From positions 3,720,001-3,784,000 of the forward strand of contig NZ_CP008896.1 in assembly GCF_000730425.1 (NCBI RefSeq): a DNA stretch of 64,000 bases, written 5' to 3'. Source of the stretch: Pseudomonas fluorescens. Lineage in GTDB: Bacteria > Pseudomonadota > Gammaproteobacteria > Pseudomonadales > Pseudomonadaceae. Positions 34,957-44,368 of this stretch are shown here, one piece after another. The stretch's first letter is position 1. Every line of letters begins with the position of its first letter. A program made the position numbers and the translations under genes. Under the pieces are notes generated by a model that was not told the origin of the DNA, searched no databases, and worked only from the letters and a program-made list of their open reading frames with translations.

Positions 34957-36372
34957 TCACAGGCCTGCGTGGGCGGCAATGGCGGCGGCGATGGCCAGGG
35001 CCAGCTCTTCGGGTTTGCGCTTGATCGAGTAGTTGGTCAGCTCAGGGTGGCTTTCCACAAAGCTTGTATTGAACTGGCCACTGCGGAATTCCGGGTTGCG
35101 CAGGATTTCCTGGTAATAGGCGGCGGTGGTCTTCACGCCTTGCAGGCGCATGTCGTCCAGGGCACGCAGGCCGCGGTCCATGGCTTCTTCCCAGGTCAAC
35201 GCCCACACCACCAGTTTCAGGCACATGGAGTCGTAGAACGGCGGGATGGTGTAGCCGGTGTAGATCGCCGTATCGGTGCGCACGCCCGGGCCGCCGGGGG
35301 CGTAGTAACGGGTGATCTTGCCGAAGCTGGGGAGGAAGTTGTTCTTCGGGTCTTCAGCGTTGATGCGAAACTGCAACGCGAAGCCACGGTGCTGGATATC
35401 TTCCTGTTTTACCGACAGCGGCAGCCCGGAAGCGATGCGAATCTGCTCGCGGACGATGTCGATCCCGGTGATTTCTTCGGTGATGGTGTGTTCCACCTGC
35501 ACCCGGGTGTTCATCTCCATGAAGTACACCTCGCCCTCGGCGAGCAGGAACTCCACGGTGCCGGCGTTCTCGTAGCCCACAGCCTTGGCCGCACGCACCG
35601 ACAGGTCGCCGATATAGGCGCGCTGTTCCGGCGTCAGTTGCGGGCTTGGAGCGATTTCGATGAGTTTCTGGTTACGGCGCTGGATCGAGCAGTCGCGCTC
35701 GAACAGATGCACCACGTTGCCAAAGCTGTCACCGAGAATCTGCGCCTCGATGTGCTTGGGATTGACGATGCACTTTTCCAGGAACACTTCCGCCGAACCG
35801 AAAGCCTTGGTGGCCTCGGAGATCACGCGGGGGAAGGCTTGTTCGAGTTCTTCGCGGCTGTTGCAGCGACGGATACCGCGACCGCCACCACCGGAGGTGG
35901 CCTTGAGCATCACCGGGTAGCCGATGCGGTCACCTTCGGTCAGCGCCTCGGCGATATCGGCGACGTTGCCTTCGGTGCCGGGGGTGACCGGTACGCCGGC
36001 CTTGATCATGCTGCGGCGCGCTTGGGTCTTGTCGCCCATGCGGCGAATCACTTCGGCCGATGGACCGATGAATTTGATTCCACGTTCGGCACAGATATCG
36101 GCCAGTTCGGCGTTTTCCGACAGGAAGCCGTAGCCGGGGTGCAACGCGTCACAGCCGGTTTCCACCGCCAGGTTCACCAGCTTGCGCGGGTTGAGGTAAC
36201 CGGCCAGGGGCTCGGCACCGATGCTGTGGGCCTCGTCGGCGCGCTTGACGTGCAGGGCGTGCCGGTCTGCGTCGGAATAGACCGCCACCGAACGGATACC
36301 CATTTCGGCACAGGCCCGCACGATACGGACGGCAATCTCACCACGGTTGGCGATCAGGATCTTTGTTATCAC
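34957..36372 (-). CDS. pycA: Pyruvate carboxylase subunit A (biotin carboxylase)
   Basis: Carboxylates biotin with bicarbonate and ATP. 471 residues with the biotin carboxylase start ITKILIANRGEIAVRIVRAC, ATP-grasp Gly-rich loop KATSGGGGRGIRRC (~160), metal and catalytic region EMNTRVQVEHTITEEITG (~285) and a C-terminal lid. I place the start at GTG 36372 (preceded by AAGGGAA); an ATG ten residues upstream is possible but adds residues outside the conserved N-terminus. It heads the pycA-oadA operon, divergent from the regulator pycR. Confidence 0.94.
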   Translation of the reverse strand: MITKILIANRGEIAVRIVRACAEMGIRSVAVYSDADRHALHVKRADEAHSIGAEPLAGYLNPRKLVNLAVETGCDALHPGYGFLSENAELADICAERGIKFIGPSAEVIRRMGDKTQARRSMIKAGVPVTPGTEGNVADIAEALTEGDRIGYPVMLKATSGGGGRGIRRCNSREELEQAFPRVISEATKAFGSAEVFLEKCIVNPKHIEAQILGDSFGNVVHLFERDCSIQRRNQKLIEIAPSPQLTPEQRAYIGDLSVRAAKAVGYENAGTVEFLLAEGEVYFMEMNTRVQVEHTITEEITGIDIVREQIRIASGLPLSVKQEDIQHRGFALQFRINAEDPKNNFLPSFGKITRYYAPGGPGVRTDTAIYTGYTIPPFYDSMCLKLVVWALTWEEAMDRGLRALDDMRLQGVKTTAAYYQEILRNPEFRSGQFNTSFVESHPELTNYSIKRKPEELALAIAAAIAAHAGL

Positions 36373-36494
36373 TTGGAAATTCCCTTGAGCCGATTGCTGC
36401 ATTCATCGACCTGCTAGACCAGGTCGGCGCGTGACCAAATGTTTCAAGCCAGTCGCGAGAGACACACTATGCGCACTTAGGGATTAACAAAAAT

Positions 36495-36531
36495 CAATAA
36501 TTATTGGGCTGTGTATAAGTAAAGACTTATA
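36495..36531. promoter_or_regulatory. Two palindromes in the pycR-pycA intergenic region
   Basis: CAATAATTATTG (36495-36506, perfect 12-bp dyad) and TATAAGT-AAAG-ACTTATA (36514-36531). Both are candidates for PycR binding and lie in the AT-rich divergent promoter region. Confidence 0.5.
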
Positions 36532-36566
36532 GTTGGCGCTACAACCCCAGCGAGCCACCTTGAATT

Positions 36567-37541
36567 ATGCGCAAGTCATTGATGCGTATGACATTACGCC
36601 AATTGCAGATTTTTAATGAGGTCTGCGATTTACGTTCCTACAGCCGCGCCGCCGAGGAAATGTCTCTTACACAACCAGCCGTCAGCCTACAAATTCGCCA
36701 GCTTGAAGAGCTGATCGGCCAGCCGCTGTTCGACTACGTGGGCAAAAAGCTCTACATGACGGAAGCCGCCGAAGCCCTGCAACGGGCCAGCCGGGACATT
36801 TTCGGGCGCCTGGAAAACCTCGATATGCAGCTCTCGGACATGCAAGGCTCGCTGCAGGGGCAATTGAAGCTGGCGGTGGAGTCCAGTGCCAAATACTTCG
36901 TGCCGCATTTGTTCGCGGCCTTCAAGCGCCAGCATCCGGAGGTGCAGTTGCACCTGACCGTGGTCAACCGCGCCCAGGTGATCCGCCGGCTGTCAGACAA
37001 CCGGGATGACCTGGTGATCATGTCCATGGTGCCTCAGGACATGGGGCTGGAGTTCCTGCCATTTCTCAACAACCCGATTGTGGCGGTGGCCCCGCCGGAC
37101 CACCCGCTGAGCCTGCAAGGGCCGCTGCGCCTGCAGGACCTGGAGCCTTACACCTTGCTGCTGCGCGAGCCGGGTTCCGGGACGCGACTGGCCTGCGAGG
37201 AATACTTCAAGGAAAAGCGCGTGCACTTCACCCAGACGGTGGAAGTGGCCTCGGCCGAAGCGCAGCGTGAGTGCGTCGTGGCGGGGTTGGGCGTGGCGCT
37301 GCTGACGCGCCACGCCCTGAACCTGGAACTGGCCACCGGCGGGCTCAAGGAGCTGCCGGTAGAAGAACTGCCGCTGTACCGCAGTTGGTGCCTGGTGCAG
37401 GCCAAGGCCAAGCGCCTGTCACCGGTGGCCCATGCGTTCCTGGGCTTTATCCGCAGCGAGCGGGTGCAGATCAGCGCGCTGGCTGAACGCTTCGCTGGGC
37501 AGCTGCGGGCGCCTGCCAGTGCAGTTCCGGGTAGTCACTGA
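36567..37541 (+). CDS. pycR: LysR-type regulator of pyruvate carboxylase (PycR-like)
   Basis: 324 residues. Winged HTH (~8-68: LRQLQIFNEVCDLRSYSRAAEEMSLTQPAVSLQIRQLEEL) and a CbbR-like effector domain (ESSAKYFVPHLFAAFKRQHPEV). Divergent from pycA-oadA, as PycR (PA5437) is in P. aeruginosa, where it is linked to pyruvate carboxylase expression and virulence. Start is ambiguous (ATG 36567, 36582 or 36588), none with a good ribosome site. The 3' end overlaps a small gene on the other strand. Confidence 0.88.
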   Translation: MRKSLMRMTLRQLQIFNEVCDLRSYSRAAEEMSLTQPAVSLQIRQLEELIGQPLFDYVGKKLYMTEAAEALQRASRDIFGRLENLDMQLSDMQGSLQGQLKLAVESSAKYFVPHLFAAFKRQHPEVQLHLTVVNRAQVIRRLSDNRDDLVIMSMVPQDMGLEFLPFLNNPIVAVAPPDHPLSLQGPLRLQDLEPYTLLLREPGSGTRLACEEYFKEKRVHFTQTVEVASAEAQRECVVAGLGVALLTRHALNLELATGGLKELPVEELPLYRSWCLVQAKAKRLSPVAHAFLGFIRSERVQISALAERFAGQLRAPASAVPGSH

Positions 37542-37668
37542 TGTTCTGCAGCAGTTGACGCTGTTCGCAGCGATCTTCAATTGCACGCCGGAACGCCATG
37601 CGGCGCTGGTCTTCCTGCTGACGACGGGTCTTGACGGTGCTGGTGCTGTCTTCGTAGTGCCGGGCCAT
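37471..37668 (-). CDS. Small protein resembling the PA3496 family
   Basis: 65 residues with the compact basic block RRMAFRRAIEDRCEQRQLLQNISDYPEL that I associate with the PA3496-family putative envelope-integrity proteins of Pseudomonas. ATG 37668 has GGGAGA seven bases upstream. No signal peptide or membrane helix. The last ~24 codons overlap the end of pycR on the opposite strand. Function unknown; family assignment is from memory of the motif. Confidence 0.65.
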   Translation of the reverse strand: MARHYEDSTSTVKTRRQQEDQRRMAFRRAIEDRCEQRQLLQNISDYPELHWQAPAAAQRSVQPAR

Positions 37669-37808
37669 TTCGAGTCTCCCAATGCGAGTACGGGGAGTTC
37701 AGGATGGGCGCGGGGGATGACGGTTTGGCGGCGCGGGGGTTACAGGACGATGAATCTTGCGGATACAACACCGGCCAGCTCCTACAGTTGACCGAGTGCG
37801 ACCTTGGG

Positions 37809-38675
37809 TCAGTCGTCGAGGGCTTTGACGGACTTGGGCGACAACCGCAGGCTGCGCAAGCTGCGCTTGACGCTCTTGAGGTGGTTGACCAGGCTCGGGC
37901 CACGGGCCATCGCCACGCCCATCGCCAGCACGTCGATCACCACCAGGTGGGCGATACGCGAGGTCAGCGGGGTGTAGATTTCGGTGTCTTCATGCACATC
38001 GATTGCCAGGTTGACCGTGGACAGCTCGGCCAAGGGCGTCTGGCTCGGGCACAGGGTGATCAACGAGGCACCGCTTTCACGCACCAGGTTGGCGGTGATC
38101 AGCAAGTCCTTGGAGCGGCCCGACTGGGAAATACAGATCGCCACATCGGTGGGCTTCAACGTCACCGCCGACATCGCCTGCATGTGCGGGTCGCTGTAGG
38201 CCGCCGCGGTCAGCAGCAGGCGGAAAAACTTGTGCTGGGCATCCGCCGCCACTGCGCCGGATGCACCAAAACCGTAGAACTCCACGCGCTGGGCCTGGGA
38301 CATGGCCGTCACGGCTTTTTGCAGCTCGATCGGGTCGAGCTTCTCCCGCACTTCCATCAGGGTGTGCAGGGTGGTGTCGAAAATTTTCAGGCTATAGTCG
38401 GCGACGGAGTCGTCTTCATGAATCGCGAACTGCCCGAAGCTGGCGCCGGCCGCCAGGCTCTGGGCCAGCTTGAGCTTCAAGTCCTGGAACCCCGAGCAAC
38501 CGATGGCGCGGCAGAAGCGCACGATGGTCGGCTCGCTGATCCCCACACTGTGGGCCAGGTCAGCCATGGAGCTGTGCATCACGGCCGCAGGGTCAAGCAG
38601 CACGTGATCGGCAACCTTGAGTTCCGATTTGCGTAACAGGTGGCGCGACTGGGCGATATGTTGCAACAGGTTCAA
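37809..38675 (-). CDS. hexR: RpiR-family regulator, HexR-like
   Basis: 288 residues: N-terminal RpiR HTH (~1-77; MADLAHSVGISEPTIVRFCRAIGCSGFQDLKLKL) and SIS sugar-phosphate-binding domain (~125-250; FYGFGASGAVAADAQHKF, ICISQSGRSKDLL). HexR senses KDPG and represses glucose-catabolic genes. This copy matches the place of PA5438, next to pycR, rather than the edd-side hexR, so it may be a paralogue with a different set of targets. No zwf or edd gene is adjacent. Start is TTG at 38675. A 17-bp HexR-type palindrome lies 46 bp upstream, suggesting autoregulation. Confidence 0.82.
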   Translation of the reverse strand: MNLLQHIAQSRHLLRKSELKVADHVLLDPAAVMHSSMADLAHSVGISEPTIVRFCRAIGCSGFQDLKLKLAQSLAAGASFGQFAIHEDDSVADYSLKIFDTTLHTLMEVREKLDPIELQKAVTAMSQAQRVEFYGFGASGAVAADAQHKFFRLLLTAAAYSDPHMQAMSAVTLKPTDVAICISQSGRSKDLLITANLVRESGASLITLCPSQTPLAELSTVNLAIDVHEDTEIYTPLTSRIAHLVVIDVLAMGVAMARGPSLVNHLKSVKRSLRSLRLSPKSVKALDD

Positions 38676-38720
38676 AGGGCAGGACTCTTGTTATTGGCAG
38701 ACGCCAGGGATGTAGCAAGC

Positions 38721-38737
38721 TTGTAGTTATACTACAA
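38721..38737. promoter_or_regulatory. HexR-type operator
   Basis: TTGTAGTTATACTACAA is a perfect dyad (TTGTAGT-TAT-ACTACAA). It matches the known HexR pattern TTGT-N7/8-ACAA and lies just upstream of the RpiR/HexR gene. Confidence 0.8.
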
Positions 38738-38837
38738 GAATTGTTGATTTGCCCGTTCGATGCATCACTAAATCGACCTGCCAACCACTGAAACAGCGGG
38801 CAGGCACTATGTAGCCACTTGGGCGGGCCGAGCGACG

Positions 38838-41711
38838 CTAAGAAATATCTGCATTTTTTCGTAACAAATCCGCCAGGCCCTCCGCCTCGATTGGCCGGCT
38901 GATCAGATAGCCCTGCACTTCATCGCACTGCTCGGCCCTGAGGAAATCCAACTGCTGCAGATCCTCCACCCCCTCGGCCACCACCTTGAGCGCAAGCCCA
39001 TGGGCCATGGCGATGATGGCCCGGGTAATCGCCAGGTCTTCGCGCCCCTGCCCCAGGCCACGGATAAACGTCTGGTCGATCTTCACGTAGTCCACAGGAA
39101 TGCGCTTGAGGTAACTGAGGGACGAATAACCGGTGCCAAAATCATCGATGGCCAACTTCACCCCCAAGTCACGCAATTGCTGGAAGGTGGCGATGATGTG
39201 CTCGACGCTGTCGAGCAATTGGCTTTCGGTCAATTCCAGCTCCAGGTATTGCGGCGCCAACCCGGTTTCTTCCAGGACCTGGCGCACCAGGCTGACCAAC
39301 TTGCCCTGGCGCAACTGGTGCACCGACAGGTTGACCGACACCCGGATCGGCGCCAGGCCCTGGCGCTGCCATTCACACGCCTGCCAGCAGGCCTGGCGCA
39401 GTACGAACTCGCCCAGCGGCACAATCAACCCGGTTTCTTCCGCCAGGCCGATGAAATCACCGGGCGGCACGCTGCCCCATTGTGGATGATCCCAGCGCAC
39501 CAGCGCCTCGGCGGCGTTCATCTTGCCAGTGGCCAGGCACAGTTTGGGTTGGTAGAACACCTGCAATTGACGCTCATCGATGGCTTTGCGCAGTTGATTT
39601 TCCAACTGTAAGCGCTCAAGGGTGCTGGCTTGCAGACTGTCGGTGTAGAACTGGAAGTTATTGCCGCCCAAATGCTTGGCGTGCTGCATGGCCATGTTCG
39701 ACTGGCTGACCAATGCGGAAATTTCCCGCGCGTTATCCGGTAACAAACTGACACCGATTGAGGCACTGACCACCAACTCATGCCCCTCCACCGTCACCGG
39801 TACCCGCAACTTGGCCAGCAATCGCGTAGCGACCCGCGCCAGGCTCGACAGACTGCCATAGGCATCGAACAGCACCGCAAATTCGTCGCCGGACAGCCGT
39901 GCGATGGTGTCGGCCTCCGGCAAGGCATTGATCAGGCGCCGGGCCATTTTCTGTAGCAACTGGTCGGCGACTTCATGGCCCAGGCTGTCATTGAGCAGCT
40001 TGAAACGGTCCAGGTTGATATGCAGCAACGCCAGGCTGCGGCCACCCTGGCGTACCCGTTGATGGGCTTCACGCAGGCGCTCGCGAAACAGCGAGCGGTT
40101 GGCCAGCCCAGTCAGTTCGTCGTAATGGGTGAGGTAGCGCATGCGCTCCTCGGACTCACGCCGCGCCGACAGGTCGGCGAAAAAGCCTACGATGTGACTG
40201 ACATTTCCCCGGACATCTCGCACGACGCTCAATTGCAGCCACTGGGGATACAGCTCGCCGTTCTTGCGCGCCTCCACCAGTTCGCCCTGCCAACTGCCCT
40301 GGCTCAACAAGGCCTGGCGAATCATCGGGAAGTGCCGGCGTGCATCGCGACTGCACGGCAATTCCACGACATTGCGGCCAAGCATGTCGTCGATCTCAAA
40401 GCCGGTGACACGACTGAAAGCCTGGTTGACCGCAATCAACACATACTCCGGGTCCAGGATCACGATGCCTTCGCTGGCCGCTTCAAACACCGTGGACGCC
40501 AGCCGCAGTTGCTCTTCCGCAGCCTTGCCGGCACTGATATCGCGCCGGGTGCCGAGCATGCGTGTCACGCGCCCGCCGGCGGTACGCTCCACGGCGCGCC
40601 CGCGGTCCTCGACCCACACCCAGCGCCCGTCACCATGGCGCACGCGGTACTCCACCTGATAGTCGTCGCTGCGACCTTTCAAGTGCTCGACCAACGCGCG
40701 CTTGAGCAGTGGCAAGTCGTCCGGATGCAGGCGTGGCTTGAGGTCGCGCAGCATTGCCATGACGTGTTCCGGCTCCAGGCCAAACAACTCCTTGAGCTGA
40801 GTGTGATGGACCTCATCGGTTTGCAGGTTCCAGTCCCACAGCCCCAGCTCACTGGCCTGCAATGCCATGGCCAGGCGCGCTTCGCTTTTATTCAGGGCCA
40901 GGCTGGCGGCGTCCAATTGCTGGCCGCGCTGTTCGACACGGTGTTGCAGGCCGACCTGGGCCTCACGCAACTCCTGCTCGACCTGGCGCCGCTGCTCGAC
41001 CTCGCGCACCAGTTCCTGATTCAGTTGTTCGCTACGCTGGCGGGCCTGTTGCAAGTGCTCGATCAGGGCCTGGTTCTGGAAGCGCCGCAGTAAACCGCGC
41101 TGGATCAGGCGGTTGACCTGCCAGGCCACCAGGCTCAGGGACGCCAGCAGAATCAGGCCCAGGTAACTCCAACCCTGCAAGTGCGGTTCGCCGCTCAACA
41201 ACAGGTAAAGAATGGTGGGCACCAGGCAGGGCAAGGCAAATGACAAAAACGCCGGCACGCTCACGGCGTAGGCCACGCTGGCCGATAAGGTCGCCACGCC
41301 AATCAGGCCAAAGACCCAGGCCTGTTGTACGAAGTTGTCCAACGGCACCAGGGCAATGGCGGCACTCGCCAGGGTCAGGCCACTGGCCGCCGAACCCAAC
41401 ATGAACATCCGCCGCCAGAACGGCTGGGCCTGCCGGCTGGGCAAGGCGCTCTCGAAGGCCGCCACCTGGATCACGCGCATCGCCACCAGGGCCAGCAACC
41501 ACACCAGCCACGCGCTGACCAGCACATAGCGCTGCGGGCTCCAGAGCAACCAGGCGCAGACCAGACCGTTGATCAACATCAATAAAGTGGGCAGCAACGA
41601 ACCTTGGTACAACAGACGCGTGCGCTCGACCGCCATCTCCATGGCGTAGTGCTTGCGGATAACCTGCGCCGGCGCAACAGAAGGGCCAGGCAGGTCAGTG
41701 CTGAGGGTCAT
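38838..41711 (-). CDS. Membrane-bound PAS-PAS-GGDEF-EAL cyclic-di-GMP protein
   Basis: 957 residues. Six or more N-terminal membrane helices (~35-210), a coiled coil (~225-290), two PAS/PAC regions (~290-525), a GGDEF domain with RLSGDEFAVLF (~606) and an EAL domain with EALVRW (~735), ELTESQLL, DDFGTGYSSLSYL and EGVED. EAL residues for phosphodiesterase activity are in place. The diguanylate motif is SGDEF instead of GGDEF, so cyclase activity may be reduced or regulatory. It lies beside uvrD as PA5442 does in P. aeruginosa. ATG 41711 chosen as it starts the conserved part; longer starts exist. Confidence 0.88.
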   Translation of the reverse strand: MTLSTDLPGPSVAPAQVIRKHYAMEMAVERTRLLYQGSLLPTLLMLINGLVCAWLLWSPQRYVLVSAWLVWLLALVAMRVIQVAAFESALPSRQAQPFWRRMFMLGSAASGLTLASAAIALVPLDNFVQQAWVFGLIGVATLSASVAYAVSVPAFLSFALPCLVPTILYLLLSGEPHLQGWSYLGLILLASLSLVAWQVNRLIQRGLLRRFQNQALIEHLQQARQRSEQLNQELVREVEQRRQVEQELREAQVGLQHRVEQRGQQLDAASLALNKSEARLAMALQASELGLWDWNLQTDEVHHTQLKELFGLEPEHVMAMLRDLKPRLHPDDLPLLKRALVEHLKGRSDDYQVEYRVRHGDGRWVWVEDRGRAVERTAGGRVTRMLGTRRDISAGKAAEEQLRLASTVFEAASEGIVILDPEYVLIAVNQAFSRVTGFEIDDMLGRNVVELPCSRDARRHFPMIRQALLSQGSWQGELVEARKNGELYPQWLQLSVVRDVRGNVSHIVGFFADLSARRESEERMRYLTHYDELTGLANRSLFRERLREAHQRVRQGGRSLALLHINLDRFKLLNDSLGHEVADQLLQKMARRLINALPEADTIARLSGDEFAVLFDAYGSLSSLARVATRLLAKLRVPVTVEGHELVVSASIGVSLLPDNAREISALVSQSNMAMQHAKHLGGNNFQFYTDSLQASTLERLQLENQLRKAIDERQLQVFYQPKLCLATGKMNAAEALVRWDHPQWGSVPPGDFIGLAEETGLIVPLGEFVLRQACWQACEWQRQGLAPIRVSVNLSVHQLRQGKLVSLVRQVLEETGLAPQYLELELTESQLLDSVEHIIATFQQLRDLGVKLAIDDFGTGYSSLSYLKRIPVDYVKIDQTFIRGLGQGREDLAITRAIIAMAHGLALKVVAEGVEDLQQLDFLRAEQCDEVQGYLISRPIEAEGLADLLRKNADIS

Positions 41712-41988
41712 AGGCAGTGTTCTTATAATCGTGAGCCCGAAACGTCGACGGAGCATACACAAGCAGGCGTGCAGACCAAACTGCTCTGGATCATAAAAAT
41801 CTGCGAATAACCCCCGCAAACCTTGGGCCCAGAGGGGCTGAACAAGACAGGCCGCGGGCTGCAGCCGATGACTTACCGGTCATCACCGTGGCCCGACTAT
41901 TTGCCAATTACAGGTCGCCGCGGTTTTTTGTATCGACCATCCGGCAATGGGATTTGCCCCCCTTCCCCCGGCACCCTAGAATGCGCCG

Positions 41989-44172
41989 ATGCGCGATGAT
42001 CTCTCTCTTTTGCTGAACTCCCTCAACGATGCCCAACGCCAGGCCGTAGCAGCCCCCGTTGGCCGTCAGTTGGTCCTGGCCGGTGCTGGCTCCGGTAAAA
42101 CCCGAGTGCTGGTGCACCGTATCGCCTGGTTGATCCAGGTCGAAAACGCGTCCCCGCATTCCATCCTGTCGGTGACCTTCACCAACAAGGCCGCTGCCGA
42201 GATGCGCCACCGCATCGAGCAGTTGATGGGCATCAGCCCGGCCGGGATGTGGGTTGGCACCTTCCACGGCCTGGCGCACCGCTTGTTGCGGGCGCACTGG
42301 CAGGAGGCGGGCCTGGCCCAGACCTTCCAGATTCTCGACAGCGATGACCAGCAACGCCTGGTCAAGCGAGTGATCCGCGAGCTGGGCCTGGATGAGCAAC
42401 GCTGGCCGGTGCGCCAGGCCCAGTGGTTTATCAACGGCCAGAAAGACGAAGGCCTGCGCCCGCAACATATCCAGGCCAGTGGCGACCTGTTCCTGGCCAC
42501 CATGCGCAGCATTTATGAAGCCTATGAAGTGGCCTGCCAGCGTGCGGGGGTCATCGACTTCTCCGAACTGCTGCTGCGGGCCCTCGATCTGTGGCGCGAC
42601 AACCCCGGCTTGCTGGCCCATTACCAGAAGCGCTTCCGGCACATCCTGGTGGATGAGTTCCAGGACACCAACGCCGTGCAGTACGCCTGGCTGCGCTTGC
42701 TGGCCAAGGGCGGCGACAGCCTGATGGTCGTGGGCGACGATGATCAGTCGATCTACGGTTGGCGCGGCGCGAAAATCGAGAACATCTACCAGTATTCCGA
42801 CGACTTCCCCGACGCCGAGACCATTCGCCTGGAGCAGAACTATCGCTCCACCGCCGGGATCCTCAAGGCCGCCAACGCCTTGATCGCCAATAACACCGGG
42901 CGCCTGGGCAAGGAGTTGTGGACCGACGGCGGCGAAGGCGAGGCGATCAACCTCTACGCCGCTTTCAACGAGCACGACGAAGCCCGCTACGTGGTGGAAA
43001 CCATTGAAAGTGCCCTGAAAACCGGGCTGGCCCGTAGCGATATCGCCATTTTGTATCGCTCCAACGCCCAGTCGCGGGTGCTCGAAGAGGCCTTGCTGCG
43101 TGAGCGCATCCCCTACCGCATCTACGGCGGCCAGCGCTTCTTCGAGCGCGCAGAAATCAAGAACGCCATGGCCTACCTGCGCCTGCTGGAAGGGCGTGGC
43201 AACGATGCGGCGCTGGAGCGGGTGATCAACGTGCCAGCACGGGGGATTGGCGAGAAAACCGTCGAGGCGATCCGCGAGCACGCACGGCACAGCGATGTGT
43301 CGATGTGGGAGGCCATGCGCCTGCTGATCGTCAATAAAGGCCTGACAGGTCGCGCTGCCGGGGCTTTGGGCGGGTTTGTCGAGTTGATCGACACCCTCGC
43401 CGCCAAGTGCCTGGAAATGCCGCTGCACCTGATGACCCAGACCGTGATCGAACAGTCCGGCCTGATCGCTTATCACGAAGCGGAAAAAGGCGAGAAAGGC
43501 CAGGCCCGGGTAGAAAACCTTGAGGAACTGGTCAGCGCCGCCCGCGCTTTCGAGAACAGCGAGGAGGATGCCGAGCTGTCGCCGCTGGCTGCGTTCCTCG
43601 GCCATGCGTCCCTGGAAGCCGGCGATACCCAGGCCGACGAACACGAGGACAGCGTGCAGCTGATGACGCTGCACAGTGCCAAGGGCCTGGAATTCCCCTA
43701 CGTGTTCCTGGTGGGCATGGAAGAAGGGTTGTTCCCGCACAAGATGAGCCTGGAAGAACCTGGCCGCCTTGAAGAAGAACGCCGCCTGGCCTACGTGGGC
43801 ATCACCCGGGCGATGCAGAACCTGGTGATGACCTACGCCGAGACACGTCGCCTGTATGGCAGCGAGACTTACAACAAGGTGTCGCGGTTCGTGCGGGAAG
43901 TGCCGAAAGGGCTGATTCAGGAAGTGCGCTTGTCCAATAGCGTCAGCCGGCCGTTTGGCGGAGGCCAGCAGCAGAACTCCAGCAACCTGTTTGCCGGCTC
44001 GGAAATTCCCGAGACCCCGTTCAGTCTCGGCCAGCAGGTCAGGCATGCGATCTTTGGCGAGGGGGTGATCCTCAACTTCGAAGGCGCCGGGGCCCAGGCC
44101 CGGGTGCAGGTGAACTTCGCCGAGGGCAGCAAATGGCTGATGATGGGTTACGCCAAGCTCGAAGCGGTGTAA
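41989..44172 (+). CDS. uvrD: DNA helicase II UvrD
   Basis: Superfamily 1A 3'-5' helicase acting in nucleotide excision and mismatch repair. 727 residues with LNDAQRQAV at the N-terminus, Walker A GAGSGKTRVL (~29), motif Ia VTFTNKAAAEM, Walker B VDEFQDTN, motif III VVGDDDQSIYGWRGA, motif V TLHSAKGLEFPYVFL and motif VI EERRLAYVGITRA. Length is typical. A C-terminal Tudor-like tail (GQQVRHAIFGEGVIL) is present. Monocistronic; a degenerate REP follows. Confidence 0.97.
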   Translation: MRDDLSLLLNSLNDAQRQAVAAPVGRQLVLAGAGSGKTRVLVHRIAWLIQVENASPHSILSVTFTNKAAAEMRHRIEQLMGISPAGMWVGTFHGLAHRLLRAHWQEAGLAQTFQILDSDDQQRLVKRVIRELGLDEQRWPVRQAQWFINGQKDEGLRPQHIQASGDLFLATMRSIYEAYEVACQRAGVIDFSELLLRALDLWRDNPGLLAHYQKRFRHILVDEFQDTNAVQYAWLRLLAKGGDSLMVVGDDDQSIYGWRGAKIENIYQYSDDFPDAETIRLEQNYRSTAGILKAANALIANNTGRLGKELWTDGGEGEAINLYAAFNEHDEARYVVETIESALKTGLARSDIAILYRSNAQSRVLEEALLRERIPYRIYGGQRFFERAEIKNAMAYLRLLEGRGNDAALERVINVPARGIGEKTVEAIREHARHSDVSMWEAMRLLIVNKGLTGRAAGALGGFVELIDTLAAKCLEMPLHLMTQTVIEQSGLIAYHEAEKGEKGQARVENLEELVSAARAFENSEEDAELSPLAAFLGHASLEAGDTQADEHEDSVQLMTLHSAKGLEFPYVFLVGMEEGLFPHKMSLEEPGRLEEERRLAYVGITRAMQNLVMTYAETRRLYGSETYNKVSRFVREVPKGLIQEVRLSNSVSRPFGGGQQQNSSNLFAGSEIPETPFSLGQQVRHAIFGEGVILNFEGAGAQARVQVNFAEGSKWLMMGYAKLEAV

Positions 44173-44191
44173 TGGGCTAATCACCCTCCCC

Positions 44192-44219
44192 TGTAGGAGC
44201 CGGCTTGCTGGCCCCTACA
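44192..44219. repeat. Degenerate REP palindrome
   Basis: TGTAGGAGCCGGCTTGCTGG at 44192 running into a shortened inverted arm CCCCTACA ending at 44219, just after uvrD. Confidence 0.7.
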
Positions 44220-44368
44220 AGGTGGATAGATTACGCATGGGTGTAATTAGCCCTACAGACCATTCGGATTATGTCTTACGCAAAAGCCCGAAACATTATG
44301 CCGCTAGCCACTGACTCTGCACCTGTGCAACATGGCGCGCGTGCAATCCACAAATGGGAATTCCCTTT

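Noticed and set aside
33137-36372. Sodium-pumping oxaloacetate decarboxylase
   Set aside because: The beta and gamma membrane subunits are missing and a biotin carboxylase is present, so it is a two-subunit pyruvate carboxylase.
41908-44184. A 758-codon frame on the minus strand
   Set aside because: It mirrors uvrD; the uvrD product carries all helicase motifs, so the antisense frame is an artefact of codon bias.
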